Source of the DNA: Alphaproteobacteria bacterium | GTDB lineage: Bacteria > Pseudomonadota > Alphaproteobacteria > Rhizobiales > Rhizobiaceae | Length of the DNA stretch: 6,379 bases | Direction: 5' to 3' | NCBI GenBank assembly: GCA_017308345.1 | Contig: JAFKFE010000364.1 | Location: forward strand, 1-6,379 | Part shown: positions 1 through 6,263 of the stretch, piece by piece | Layout: every line of letters starts with the position of its first letter | Position numbering within the stretch: position 1 is the stretch's first letter | The notes under the pieces: model-generated | Seen by the model: only the letters and a program-made list of their open reading frames with translations | The model's database searches: none | Told to the model about the DNA's origin: nothing | Translations under genes and position numbers: made by a program

Positions 1-240
1 AAGGTCGACCAGCCGCTGCCGCCGGACCTGCAGGGCCGCGACCTGACCCGCGGCGAATCCGACCTCAAGGGCCACATCAAGGGCGCCGACGAGAACTCCT
101 CCGGTTCGGGCTCGGCCGCCTATGTGCCGCCGGATCCGAAGGACGACCTGCAGCTGATCTATGCCGAGCAGCTCCTGCGCGGCGAAAAGACCGATCCGGC
201 CTTCCCGCCGAATCCGGACAAGGCCGTGCTGAACCAGTAA
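1..240 (+). CDS. ctpA: C-terminal processing peptidase, S41 family (3' end only)
   Basis: Open in frame 1 from the window edge to TAA at 238-240, giving the last 79 residues. The tail is hydrophilic and includes RGESDLKGHIKGA, then a Gly/Ser stretch, SAAYVPPDPKDD, QLIYAEQLLRG and a Pro-rich end closing in KAVLNQ. I recognise this as the C-terminal tail of alphaproteobacterial S41 (CtpA/Prc-like) proteases, which lie outside the cytoplasmic membrane and process or degrade envelope proteins. The catalytic Ser/Lys and PDZ regions lie upstream of the window and cannot be checked. The following YibQ-like gene and RppH match the order usually seen in Hyphomicrobiales, which supports the call. Identification rests on the tail and context, so it is good but not certain. 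Confidence 0.8.
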   Translation, partial: KVDQPLPPDLQGRDLTRGESDLKGHIKGADENSSGSGSAAYVPPDPKDDLQLIYAEQLLRGEKTDPAFPPNPDKAVLNQ

Positions 241-293
241 GGGCCGGCGCGGCCGGGGCAAGGCTCTGGCCGGCCGAGCGAAGCAATGCAATG

Positions 294-326
294 CTGCCGG
301 GACCGCGAGGTTCCGGCAGTTTGATT
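294..326 (+). terminator. Probable Rho-independent terminator of ctpA
   Basis: Bases 294-304 pair with 309-319 to give an 11-bp stem (one G-U pair at 301/312) closed by the GNRA tetraloop GCGA (305-308). The stem is followed by TTTGATT at 320-326. It lies 53 bases after the ctpA stop and 117 bases before the next start, the expected place for a ctpA terminator. The T run is short, so termination efficiency is uncertain. The rest of the 203-bp gap (241-443) shows no gene and no promoter I can defend. Confidence 0.65.
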
Positions 327-443
327 CGGGACCCGAGGCTGGGGCGCCACGCGTCTGGGGTATAGCGCCGACGATTGCGAAGTTTGCGCAGGATTTCACA
401 TAGGACGTGACATTCACTTCAGGCGGCGTGCTGGGAACATAGC

Positions 444-1628
444 TTGGCTGACATCGGCAAGGACATCGAACGCCCGCTTGGACAGAAGCTCCGGCCCAAG
501 CAGCCTGCATCGCGGAGAATCAGTGGCGGCGCGCTTGCCGCAGCGGTCGCCGTGCTTGGTGTGATCGGCGTTTCCGGCGCGATCGCGCTACGCGAAAAGC
601 CGTTCCGCAAACCGCAGGAAGTGGCGGTTTCGACGCCGAAGGTCACTGTCGCTCCCGCTCCGTCCACGCCGGCGCCCGCGCCGGCCCCGGCGGCCGCGCC
701 GCAGGCCGGAACGCCGATGAAGAGCGGCGGCCCGCAGATCATCCATGTCCAGACCGAGGAAGGCGACGGGCCGCCGAAGGCGGCGATCGTGATCCGCGAT
801 CCGTCGACGCTCGGCCAGAACCTGAAAGTCGCCCATATCCCGGACAGGGCGCTGATCGAGGCCAGCGACACCGGTCCGCTGCCGATGCGCTCCGCCGACG
901 GCAGGCGGCCGTTCGACGTCTATGCGCGGCCGTGGTCCGGCGCGCGCGGGGCGCGGGTGGCGATCGTCATCGGCGGGCTCGCCGTCTCGCAGACCGGCAC
1001 GCAAGCCGCGATAGCCAAACTGCCGGCCGAAGTGACGCTGGCGTTTGCCCCGCAAGGCAACAGCATCGGCCGCTGGATGCAGGCGGCAAGGCAGAGCGGG
1101 CACGAGATCGTCATGCAGGTGCCGCTCGAGCCGTTCGATTATCCCAACGTCAATCCTGGCCGCAACACGCTGACGGTGTCGGCCAGCCCGGACGAGAACC
1201 TGAAGAGCCTGCGTTGGGCGCTGTCCCGCACGACCAACTATACCGGCGTCATGAACTATATGGGCGCGCGCTTCTCGGCCGACGCCACGGCGATGGAACC
1301 GTTCATGGCGGAGCTCGGCAAGCGGGGGCTTGCCTATATCGACGACGGGTCGTCCGCGCGCAGCGTCGCTTCCGATCTCGCGCTGAAGGACGGCGTGCCG
1401 TTCGTCGCCGGCGACATGGCGATCGATGCCGTGCAGGATCGCGGCGAGATCCTCAAGAAGCTGGACAGCCTCGAAGCCACGGCGCGGGCCAAGGGCTCAG
1501 CGGTCGGCATCGGTTCGGCCTTCGACATCACCGTCGACACGGTGACGTCCTGGATCGCCGAGGCGAAGAAGCGCGGCATCGAGATCGTGCCGATCTCGGC
1601 GGTGGCAATTGATCCGCAAAAAGGCTAG
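444..1628 (+). CDS. Divergent polysaccharide deacetylase family protein (YibQ/DUF610), membrane-anchored
   Basis: A 394-residue protein. The start is TTG at 444: the frame is closed by TGA at 408-410, no ATG lies before the conserved region, and GGGAA (433-437) sits 6 bases upstream. Residues 1-28 are polar and basic, 29-49 form one membrane segment, and roughly 60-95 are a Pro/Ala-rich linker. The C-terminal domain (about 155-390) has the YibQ-type alternation of strands and helices: VAIVIGGLAVSQ (172-183), VTLAFAPQGN (197-206), GHEIVMQVPLEP (219-230), NYMGARF (271-277) and GLAYIDDGSS (295-304). It is therefore likely a periplasmic domain tethered to the inner membrane. The family is a distant relative of NodB-type deacetylases and its activity is not established. 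Positions where I recall other members carrying IDD, NNHMGS and GHP read IGG (176-178), MNYMGA and GSA here, so metal-dependent catalysis is doubtful. It lies between ctpA and rppH, which suggests a cell-envelope role. Confidence 0.88.
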   Translation: MADIGKDIERPLGQKLRPKQPASRRISGGALAAAVAVLGVIGVSGAIALREKPFRKPQEVAVSTPKVTVAPAPSTPAPAPAPAAAPQAGTPMKSGGPQIIHVQTEEGDGPPKAAIVIRDPSTLGQNLKVAHIPDRALIEASDTGPLPMRSADGRRPFDVYARPWSGARGARVAIVIGGLAVSQTGTQAAIAKLPAEVTLAFAPQGNSIGRWMQAARQSGHEIVMQVPLEPFDYPNVNPGRNTLTVSASPDENLKSLRWALSRTTNYTGVMNYMGARFSADATAMEPFMAELGKRGLAYIDDGSSARSVASDLALKDGVPFVAGDMAIDAVQDRGEILKKLDSLEATARAKGSAVGIGSAFDITVDTVTSWIAEAKKRGIEIVPISAVAIDPQKG

Positions 1629-1681
1629 CAGCCGTCTTGATAATTCTACTCCGGCGGGCATCTGGCGGCGTTTTCTGCGCT

Positions 1682-1770
1682 TCCGGTGCTCACGTACTTT
1701 AAAGTACGCTCCGCTCCGGTTCTCGAAACCACTCGCCACCTGCCTCGCCGGAGCGAATTCTCAAAACGGC
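1682..1770. repeat. Intergenic palindromic repeat between the yibQ-like gene and rppH
   Basis: Within the 153-bp gap, 1693-1708 is a perfect 16-bp palindrome (cgtacttt / aaagtacg), bracketed by CCGG at 1683-1686 and 1716-1719. A second inverted repeat pairs cgctccgg (1712-1719) with ccggagcg (1748-1755) around a 28-nt loop. The two structures share bases and are therefore alternatives. I recall similar 'gtgctcacgtacttt...' stretches between genes in rhizobia, but cannot search here, and no second copy lies in this window. No T tract follows, so this is not an obvious terminator. It belongs to the rppH leader and could affect expression of that gene. Confidence 0.6.
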
Positions 1771-1781
1771 TGGAAAACCGG

Positions 1782-2300
1782 ATGTCCAAAAAAAATATCG
1801 ATCCTGAAACGCTGCCTTACCGCCCCTGCGTCGGGCTGATGGTCCTCAACAAGGCCGGCCTGGTCTGGGTCGGGCACCGCATACCCGAGCCTGACAGCGA
1901 GTTTTCCGGCACGACGCAGCTCTGGCAGATGCCGCAAGGCGGCATCGACAAGGGCGAAGAGCCGATCGAGGCCGCCGGCCGCGAGCTCTATGAGGAAACC
2001 GGCATGCGCAGGGTGTCGCTGCTTGCCGAGGCGCCGCATTGGATCAATTACGATCTGCCGCCGCATCTGGTCGGCGTCGCCTTCAAGGGCCGCTATCGCG
2101 GCCAGACGCAGAAATGGTTCGCCTATCGCTTCGAGGGCGATGAAAGCGAGATCGAGATCAATCCGCCGCCCGGCGGCCATACGGCCGAATTCGACGAATG
2201 GGCCTGGCGGCCGATGCGCGAACTGCCCGCCCTGATCGTACCGTTCAAGCGCCAAGTCTACGAACAGGTGGTGGCGGCATTCCAGCACCTGGCTCCCTGA
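1782..2300 (+). CDS. rppH: RNA pyrophosphohydrolase (Nudix hydrolase RppH)
   Basis: RppH removes pyrophosphate from the 5' triphosphate end of mRNAs, starting 5'-end-dependent decay in the cytoplasm. The protein has 172 residues; E. coli RppH has 176. It opens with [13 protein letters not shown] (11-23), typical of RppH/NudH. A full Nudix box runs from G53 to M75: G53, E59, R67-E68-L69, E71-E72 and G74 fit GX5EX7REUXEEXGU, giving the divalent-metal-binding glutamates. LWQMPQGG (47-54) and the tryptophan-rich segments QKWFAYRF (110-117) and FDEWAWRP (137-144) also match the family. The start is ATG 1782, with GGA at 1772-1774 seven bases ahead. The frame stays open to a GTG at 1686, but that extension crosses a palindromic repeat and lacks similarity to the family. 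Some alphaproteobacterial relatives were first called dinucleoside polyphosphate hydrolases (IalA/InvA). Confidence 0.95.
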   Translation: MSKKNIDPETLPYRPCVGLMVLNKAGLVWVGHRIPEPDSEFSGTTQLWQMPQGGIDKGEEPIEAAGRELYEETGMRRVSLLAEAPHWINYDLPPHLVGVAFKGRYRGQTQKWFAYRFEGDESEIEINPPPGGHTAEFDEWAWRPMRELPALIVPFKRQVYEQVVAAFQHLAP

Positions 2301-2360
2301 CCGGTCGCCATCCGTCGCGGTTGTCGCGGCGGCTCCATGGCCGTATTGATTGGCGATGCA

Positions 2361-2468
2361 CCAAAGCGCGTCGCGATCTTTCAGATTCGCTCCATGCGTT
2401 TTTGGTTTTTGATGTTGCGCATGTCTTTATCCCGAAACCGGTTCCCACTTTCGGGAGACATGCTTTAA
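2361..2468 (+). repeat. Bipartite palindromic intergenic repeat, copy 1 (element forward)
   Basis: The element opens with ccaaagcgcgtcgcg (2361-2375), identical over 15 nt to the reverse complement of 6227-6241. Its second module is a stem-loop: gcatgtct (2419-2426) pairs with agacatgc (2456-2463), a 4-nt bulge ttat (2427-2430) follows, cccgaaa (2431-2437) pairs with tttcggg (2449-2455), and the loop is 11 nt. Copy 2 has the same stem lengths, bulge and loop size. The first module here is only weakly self-complementary, whereas in copy 2 it is a long perfect hairpin. The element ends 12 bases before the alr start, so it lies in the alr leader. I recall similar sequences as abundant in Mesorhizobium. 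The rest of the 180-bp gap 2301-2480 shows nothing I can support. Confidence 0.8.
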
Positions 2469-2480
2469 GCGGGGGTCGCC

Positions 2481-3632
2481 ATGAACGACGACACCGGAGG
2501 CGGGTTTCCGGCACATGAGGCAAGCAACGGCTCGACGGTGAGCGAGGCGGCCGCCGGGGCGATCCTGACGATCGACCTTGGCGCCATCCGGGAAAACTAC
2601 CGCCGGCTGAAGGCGCGGCTGAATGGCGTCCGCTGCGCCGGCGTGCTCAAGGCCGACGGCTACGGGCTTGGCGCCGCGCACGTGGCCTCGGCCTTGGCGA
2701 AAGAGGGCTGCGACATCTTCCTTGTCGCGCTGACCGGCGAGGGCATCGCGCTGCGCGAGGCGGTAGGCCCGGAGCCGGATATCTTCGTGCTGAACGGACT
2801 GCCGCCGGGTTCGGAACCGGAAGCCGCGGCGGCCGGGCTTTGCCCGGTTATCAACAGCGCCAGGCAGTTGAAGGCATGGCGCGAGACCGCGCGCGGCAAA
2901 GGCCGGAGACTGGCCGCCGCCATCCAGGTCGACAGCGGCATGGCCCGGCTCGGCATGGCGCCAGCGGAGGTCGAGGCGGTCGCGAGGGAAGCCGACGCTT
3001 TCGACGGCATCGACATCCGTTTCGTGATGAGCCATCTCGCCCGCGCCGACGAGCCCCAACAGGCGGCGAACGAGACGCAGCGGCGCGAGTTCGACCGGCT
3101 GCGCAAGATGCTGCCCGCGGCGCCCGCCTCCCTGGCCAACTCGTCCGGTATATTTCTCGGGCCGGCCTACCACTACGACCTCGCCCGTCCGGGAGCAGCA
3201 CTCTATGGCGTCAACCCGACGCCCCGCGAACCCAATCCGATGCTGCCGGTCGTACGGCTGCAGGCCAAGGTGGCGCAGACGCGGCAGGTCGGCGCCGGCG
3301 CAGGGATCGGCTATGGCCACACCCGCCATGCGGACGGGCCGCTCGACCTTGCGACCATTTCGCTGGGCTATGGCGACGGCTGGCACCGGCGCGCCGCCTC
3401 GGCCGCCTGGTTCGAGGGCGTGCGCTTGCCCTTCGTCGGGCGCGTGTCGATGGACTCGATCATCCTCGACATCTCGGCGCTTCCGGCCGGCCGGCTCGGC
3501 GAAGGCGACCTCGTCGAGCTCATCGGTCCGTCGCAAAGCGTTGACGACGCGGCCGGCCATGCCGGCACCATCGGCTACGAAATATTGACCAGCCTGGGCG
3601 CGCGCTTTCACCGCCGCTACCTAGGGGCTTGA
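2481..3632 (+). CDS. alr: Alanine racemase (PLP-dependent)
   Basis: Alr interconverts L- and D-alanine in the cytoplasm, supplying D-Ala for peptidoglycan or, paired with DadA, feeding L-alanine catabolism. The 383-residue protein has the normal two-domain layout. IDLGAIRENYRRLK (31-44) opens the TIM barrel. K57 in GVLKADGYGLG is the expected PLP lysine. DSGMARLG (151-158) carries the conserved Arg (R156), and RPGAALYG (236-243) the Arg near the pyridine nitrogen. In the C-terminal domain IGYGHT holds the catalytic tyrosine (Y278), followed by SLGYGDGW (294-301), VSMD (322-325) and TIGYEILTSLGARFHRRY (363-380). All key residues are present. The start is ATG 2481 with GGGGG at 2471-2475. It gives an N-terminal extension of about 25 residues over typical Alr; GTG 2538 is a shorter alternative but lacks a ribosome site. 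The downstream dadA points to a catabolic role, so a second, biosynthetic alr elsewhere is plausible. Confidence 0.96.
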   Translation: MNDDTGGGFPAHEASNGSTVSEAAAGAILTIDLGAIRENYRRLKARLNGVRCAGVLKADGYGLGAAHVASALAKEGCDIFLVALTGEGIALREAVGPEPDIFVLNGLPPGSEPEAAAAGLCPVINSARQLKAWRETARGKGRRLAAAIQVDSGMARLGMAPAEVEAVAREADAFDGIDIRFVMSHLARADEPQQAANETQRREFDRLRKMLPAAPASLANSSGIFLGPAYHYDLARPGAALYGVNPTPREPNPMLPVVRLQAKVAQTRQVGAGAGIGYGHTRHADGPLDLATISLGYGDGWHRRAASAAWFEGVRLPFVGRVSMDSIILDISALPAGRLGEGDLVELIGPSQSVDDAAGHAGTIGYEILTSLGARFHRRYLGA

Positions 3633-3740
3633 GACCGGTGCCTTGCTTGACAAGCCGGTGCTTCTCGGCAAGGTTCGGAGCATGAGCAACTTCGCTTACA
3701 CCAAGACCTGTTTCAGGGTTTGCCCCATCGCGGGAGCGTA

Positions 3741-3784
3741 GCCCCGGCGTGGCCGCCAATGCCGGCGGCCGCGTGAACCGGGGC
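3741..3784 (+). terminator. Strong G+C-rich stem-loop after alr, possible terminator or leader structure
   Basis: gccccgg (3741-3747) pairs with ccggggc (3778-3784) and ggccgcc (3751-3757) with ggcggcc (3764-3770). Between them cgt and gcg also pair (one G-U), with a single 4-nt bulge tgaa (3774-3777). This is a stem of about 17 bp with a 6-nt loop. It is followed by gtttgaatt, only weakly T-rich, so it may be a terminator of alr or a structured leader of the rnk genes. Two smaller hairpins follow: gccgg/ccggc (3811-3815/3829-3833) with TTTGTT after it, and gccgcc/ggcggc (3841-3846/3855-3860). The 272-bp gap 3633-3904 otherwise shows no gene that I can support. Confidence 0.45.
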
Positions 3785-3904
3785 GTTTGAATTCCAGACA
3801 TTTTCATCGAGCCGGCAGCCTTTGCGGCCCGGCTTTGTTCGCCGCCTTCGACGTGGCGGCTTGCGCGCGTCGCTTCGCCGATGCGACGGCACATGAGGTA
3901 TGCC

Positions 3905-4318
3905 ATGCCCACAGCAACGCAATCGCGTTCCCGAAACACCATTCTTGTCAGCGCCGCCGATCGCGGCCGGCTGAGCAGTCTCGCCAGGGCCTTTCTCGAC
4001 CGCGCGCCCGATGTGGCCGAGGACCTGCTTGCCGAGATGGACCGCGCCAGGGTCGCCAGCGAGGCGGCAATGCCCGCCGACGTCGTGCGGATGGGCTCGA
4101 CGGTGACGCTTCAGGATCCTGAGGGAAGTACTCAGACGGTGACGCTGGTCTATCCGGCGGAAGCCGACATCGCCGAAAAACGCATATCGGTGCTGACGCC
4201 GCTTGGAACGGCGCTGATCGGCGCGCGTGCCGGACGCACGGTTTCGTGGCGGAGCCGCGACAGCCGGGTCCTTTCGGCGACGATCGACGCCGTCGAACAG
4301 GCCCGGAGGATGCCATGA
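3905..4318 (+). CDS. rnk: Rnk-type regulator (GreA/GreB C-terminal domain family), first of a tandem pair
   Basis: A 137-residue protein; E. coli Rnk has 136. Rnk proteins bind RNA polymerase through a short N-terminal helical hairpin and a FKBP-like C-terminal domain shared with GreA/GreB. E. coli Rnk was first described as a regulator of nucleoside diphosphate kinase. Here residues about 17-51 are helical (ending LLAEMDRARV), then MPADVVRMGSTVTL (56-69), VTLVYPAEAD (79-88), ISVLTPLGTALIGARAG (94-110) and the closing strand up to 130; these are the Rnk landmarks. ATG 3905 is preferred because GAGG (3895-3898) sits 6 bases upstream. ATGs at 3881 and 3893 would add 8 or 4 residues, and the Shine-Dalgarno lies inside that extension. 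The stop overlaps the start of the next gene (ATGA). It lies between alr and dadA on the same strand. Confidence 0.88.
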   Translation: MPTATQSRSRNTILVSAADRGRLSSLARAFLDRAPDVAEDLLAEMDRARVASEAAMPADVVRMGSTVTLQDPEGSTQTVTLVYPAEADIAEKRISVLTPLGTALIGARAGRTVSWRSRDSRVLSATIDAVEQARRMP

Positions 4319-4851
4319 CCAGGACCGTCTACCGCCTGACCGCGAAAGACTTCGCGGTGATCGAGGCGATGCTGATGCGCCGTCGCGCGTTTGCCGATCC
4401 GATCGCGCCGATGCTCGAACGCAAGCTCGCCGAAAGCCGCGTCATTGCGACGGGGGCCGTCGAGCCCGACCTTGCCACGCTCAACAGCCGGGTGATGTTC
4501 CGCGTCGGCGGCGGTTCGTCGCAGACGCGGACGCTGGTGCAGGCCGAAGCATCCGCTCCGGTCGGCTCCAGCCTTCCGATCGCCACGTGGCGCGGCCTTT
4601 GCCTGCTTGGCATGACGGCGGGCCAATCCGCGCTGGCCGAGCGGCCCGACGGCCCTGCCGAACCGATCCTTCTCGAGGACGTGGCCTATCAGCCGGAGGC
4701 CGCGCGGCGCGCGGCGCTGGATCGCGCCGCCGAGCGGCCTCGCCACGTCCTCACGCTGGTCCACAGCGCACCTGCCGGTGTCTGGCCCCTTGGCGGGCGC
4801 GGCAAAATCCGGCAGACAGAAGGGGACGATCCGGGCCCTTCCGCGGCATGA
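4315..4851 (+). CDS. Diverged Rnk-like protein with C-terminal extension, second of a tandem pair
   Basis: A 178-residue protein starting at ATG 4315, overlapping the previous stop by ATGA, with GGAGGA at 4305-4310; translational coupling is likely. It has no obvious name on its own, but lines up with Rnk along its length. A helical N-terminus (9-43, ERKLAESRV against AEMDRARV in the neighbour) is followed by LNSRVMFRV (56-64), TRTLV (71-75), [12 protein letters not shown] (94-105) and VAYQPEAA (123-130), close to E. coli Rnk motifs as I recall them (NSRVKF, RTLVYP, ALLGLRVGDS, YQPEAA). The LVYP motif is reduced to LVQA (74-77) and the segment after it is altered. A tail of about 48 residues (131-178), basic at first and then Gly/Pro-rich, exceeds the family length. 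I infer a paralogue from tandem duplication, perhaps with changed partner binding; its function is unknown. Confidence 0.72.
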   Translation: MTRTVYRLTAKDFAVIEAMLMRRRAFADPIAPMLERKLAESRVIATGAVEPDLATLNSRVMFRVGGGSSQTRTLVQAEASAPVGSSLPIATWRGLCLLGMTAGQSALAERPDGPAEPILLEDVAYQPEAARRAALDRAAERPRHVLTLVHSAPAGVWPLGGRGKIRQTEGDDPGPSAA

Positions 4852-4873
4852 TCGGCCTTTGAGGGAGCATAGA

Positions 4874-6136
4874 ATGAAAGTCATCGTGCTGGGCGGCGGC
4901 GTGATCGGTGTCACCACCGCCTACTTCCTCGCGGAGGCCGGTCATGAAGTGACCGTCTACGATCGCCAGTCGGGGCCGGCGCTCGAAACCAGCTTCGCCA
5001 ATGCCGGCGAGGTATCGCCGGGCTATGCCTCGCCCTGGGCCGGGCCCGGCGTCCCGATCAAGGCCGTCAAATGGCTGCTGATGAAACACGGCCCGCTGGT
5101 CGTGCGGCCGGCCTTCGACCCGAATATGTGGACGTGGCTCATCAAGATGCTGCGCAACTGCACGGCCGAGCGCTACGCGCTCAACAAGTCGCGCATGGTG
5201 CCGCTTGCCGAATACAGCCGCGATACGCTGAAGGCGCTGCGCGAAGCGACCGGAATCACCTATGACGAACGGACCAAAGGCACGCTGCAGCTCTTCCGCA
5301 AGCAGAAGCAGCTCGACGGCACCGGCGGTGACGTCGAGGTGCTGAAGAAGTACGGCGTGCCTTACGAGATCCTCGACCGCGACGGCTGCATCGCCGCCGA
5401 GCCGGCGCTCGCGGCGGTGCGCGAAAAATTCGTCGGCGGCCTCAGGCTTCCCGGCGACGAGACCGGCGACTGCAAGATGTTCACCGAAAAGCTCGCCGCG
5501 CTCTGCGTGGCGCGCGGCGTGACCTTCGAATACGGCTCGACCATCCGGCGCGTCGTCAGGAACCGCAACCGCTTCACCAACATCCTCACGGACAGCGGAT
5601 GGAAATCCGCGGACGCTTTCGTGATGGCGCTGGGCAGCTATTCGGCGCATTTCATGCGCGAGCTGGGGCGGCCCATTCCGGTCTATCCGGTGAAGGGCTA
5701 TTCGATCACCGTGCCGATCGGCAATGCCGACGCGGCGCCGGTGTCGACCGTCATGGACGAGACCTACAAGGTGGCGATCACGCGGCTTGGCGACCGCATT
5801 CGTGTCGGCGGCACGGCGGAGATTTCAGGCTATGATCTGCGCCTGCATGAATCGCGCCGCCGCACTCTCGAACATTCGGTCGGCGACCTCTTCCCCGGCG
5901 GCGGCGATCTCAAGGCGGCCAGCTTCTGGTGCGGCCTGCGGCCGATGACGCCGGACGGACCGCCCTTGATCGGACTGAGCGAGGTCGCCAACCTCTATCT
6001 CAACACCGGCCACGGCACGCTCGGCTGGACGATGGCCTGCGGCTCGGCGAAGGTGCTGGCCGACATCATGTCCAACCGGGTGCCGGAGATCAACGCGCGC
6101 GACCTCAGCCCGGAGCGCTATCTCAGGCCGATCTAA
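4874..6136 (+). CDS. dadA: D-amino acid dehydrogenase (FAD-dependent)
   Basis: DadA oxidatively deaminates D-amino acids, chiefly D-alanine, to 2-oxo acids and ammonia, passing electrons to the respiratory chain at the cytoplasmic membrane. The 420-residue protein (E. coli DadA 432) begins with an FAD-binding Rossmann fold: GGGVIG at 7-12 and the ribose-binding acidic residue D30 after strand [21 protein letters not shown] (39-55) is the characteristic DadA segment. KGTLQLF and [12 protein letters not shown] in the middle, [11 protein letters not shown], and the C-terminal [16 protein letters not shown] and [15 protein letters not shown] (379-393) match the DAO/DadA fold. The start is ATG 4874 with GAGGGAG (4861-4867) seven bases upstream; the frame is open further up but runs into the preceding gene. 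It lies 22 bp after the Rnk-like pair and on the same strand as alr, which would convert L-Ala to its substrate. No Lrp-type dadR regulator is visible. Confidence 0.95.
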   Translation: MKVIVLGGGVIGVTTAYFLAEAGHEVTVYDRQSGPALETSFANAGEVSPGYASPWAGPGVPIKAVKWLLMKHGPLVVRPAFDPNMWTWLIKMLRNCTAERYALNKSRMVPLAEYSRDTLKALREATGITYDERTKGTLQLFRKQKQLDGTGGDVEVLKKYGVPYEILDRDGCIAAEPALAAVREKFVGGLRLPGDETGDCKMFTEKLAALCVARGVTFEYGSTIRRVVRNRNRFTNILTDSGWKSADAFVMALGSYSAHFMRELGRPIPVYPVKGYSITVPIGNADAAPVSTVMDETYKVAITRLGDRIRVGGTAEISGYDLRLHESRRRTLEHSVGDLFPGGGDLKAASFWCGLRPMTPDGPPLIGLSEVANLYLNTGHGTLGWTMACGSAKVLADIMSNRVPEINARDLSPERYLRPI

Positions 6137-6241
6137 TGCATGTCGCCCAGAAGTGCGCAGCGGTTCTGGGGCAACGACATGCAAAAAGAGCAAAGACTCA
6201 AAGCGCGTCGGCTGAATCCGGTTCAGCGCGACGCGCTTTGG
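6135..6241 (-). repeat. Bipartite palindromic intergenic repeat, copy 2 (element reversed)
   Basis: Read on the minus strand this matches copy 1 in order, size and structure. It opens with the same 15 nt (reverse complement of 6227-6241). Module 1 is a near-perfect hairpin: caaagcgcgtcg (6199-6210) pairs with 6229-6240, and gctgaa (6211-6216) with ttcagc (6222-6227), with one bulged base (6228) and a 5-nt loop. Module 2 pairs tgcatgtcg (6137-6145) with cgacatgca (6175-6183) and cccagaa (6146-6152) with ttctggg (6164-6170), with a 4-nt bulge (6171-6174) and an 11-nt loop. It begins at the dadA stop codon and fills the space to the convergent gene, so transcripts from both sides would carry hairpins that could protect 3' ends or aid termination. 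Confidence 0.82.
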
Positions 6242-6263
6242 ATGCCGCGGGGCGGCGCTCGCT

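Noticed and set aside
655..715. Repetitive gcgcc-rich stretch in the yibQ-like gene as a tandem repeat
   Set aside because: It encodes a Pro/Ala linker in frame; low complexity of an ordinary spacer explains it.
1686..1781. Upstream GTG start extending RppH by 32 residues
   Set aside because: The extension would be encoded by the palindromic repeat, has no ribosome site and lies outside the family's usual length; ATG 1782 fits E. coli RppH.
2427..3611. A 394-residue open frame on the minus strand opposite alr
   Set aside because: Composition is Arg/Gly/Ala-rich with no family resemblance, and it mirrors the G/C third-position bias of alr, which has all catalytic motifs. It is an antisense shadow.
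3647..3652. TTGACA resembling a -35 box after alr
   Set aside because: No acceptable -10 box lies 16-18 bases downstream; the spaced bases are G+C-rich. A promoter for rnk here cannot be supported.
3520..3942. A minus-strand frame of 140 residues across the end of alr and the following gap
   Set aside because: It overlaps real alr and rnk coding sequence and shows no recognisable domain or suitable start.
3787..4122. A plus-strand frame of 111 residues ahead of and overlapping rnk
   Set aside because: It becomes Arg-rich out-of-frame sequence once inside rnk, and rnk itself is well supported with its own ribosome site.
2361..6241. The two inverted repeats as ends of a composite mobile element carrying alr - rnk - dadA
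   Set aside because: No transposase, target-site duplication or base-composition shift is seen, and these repeats appear to be of a dispersed kind, so flanking is probably coincidence.
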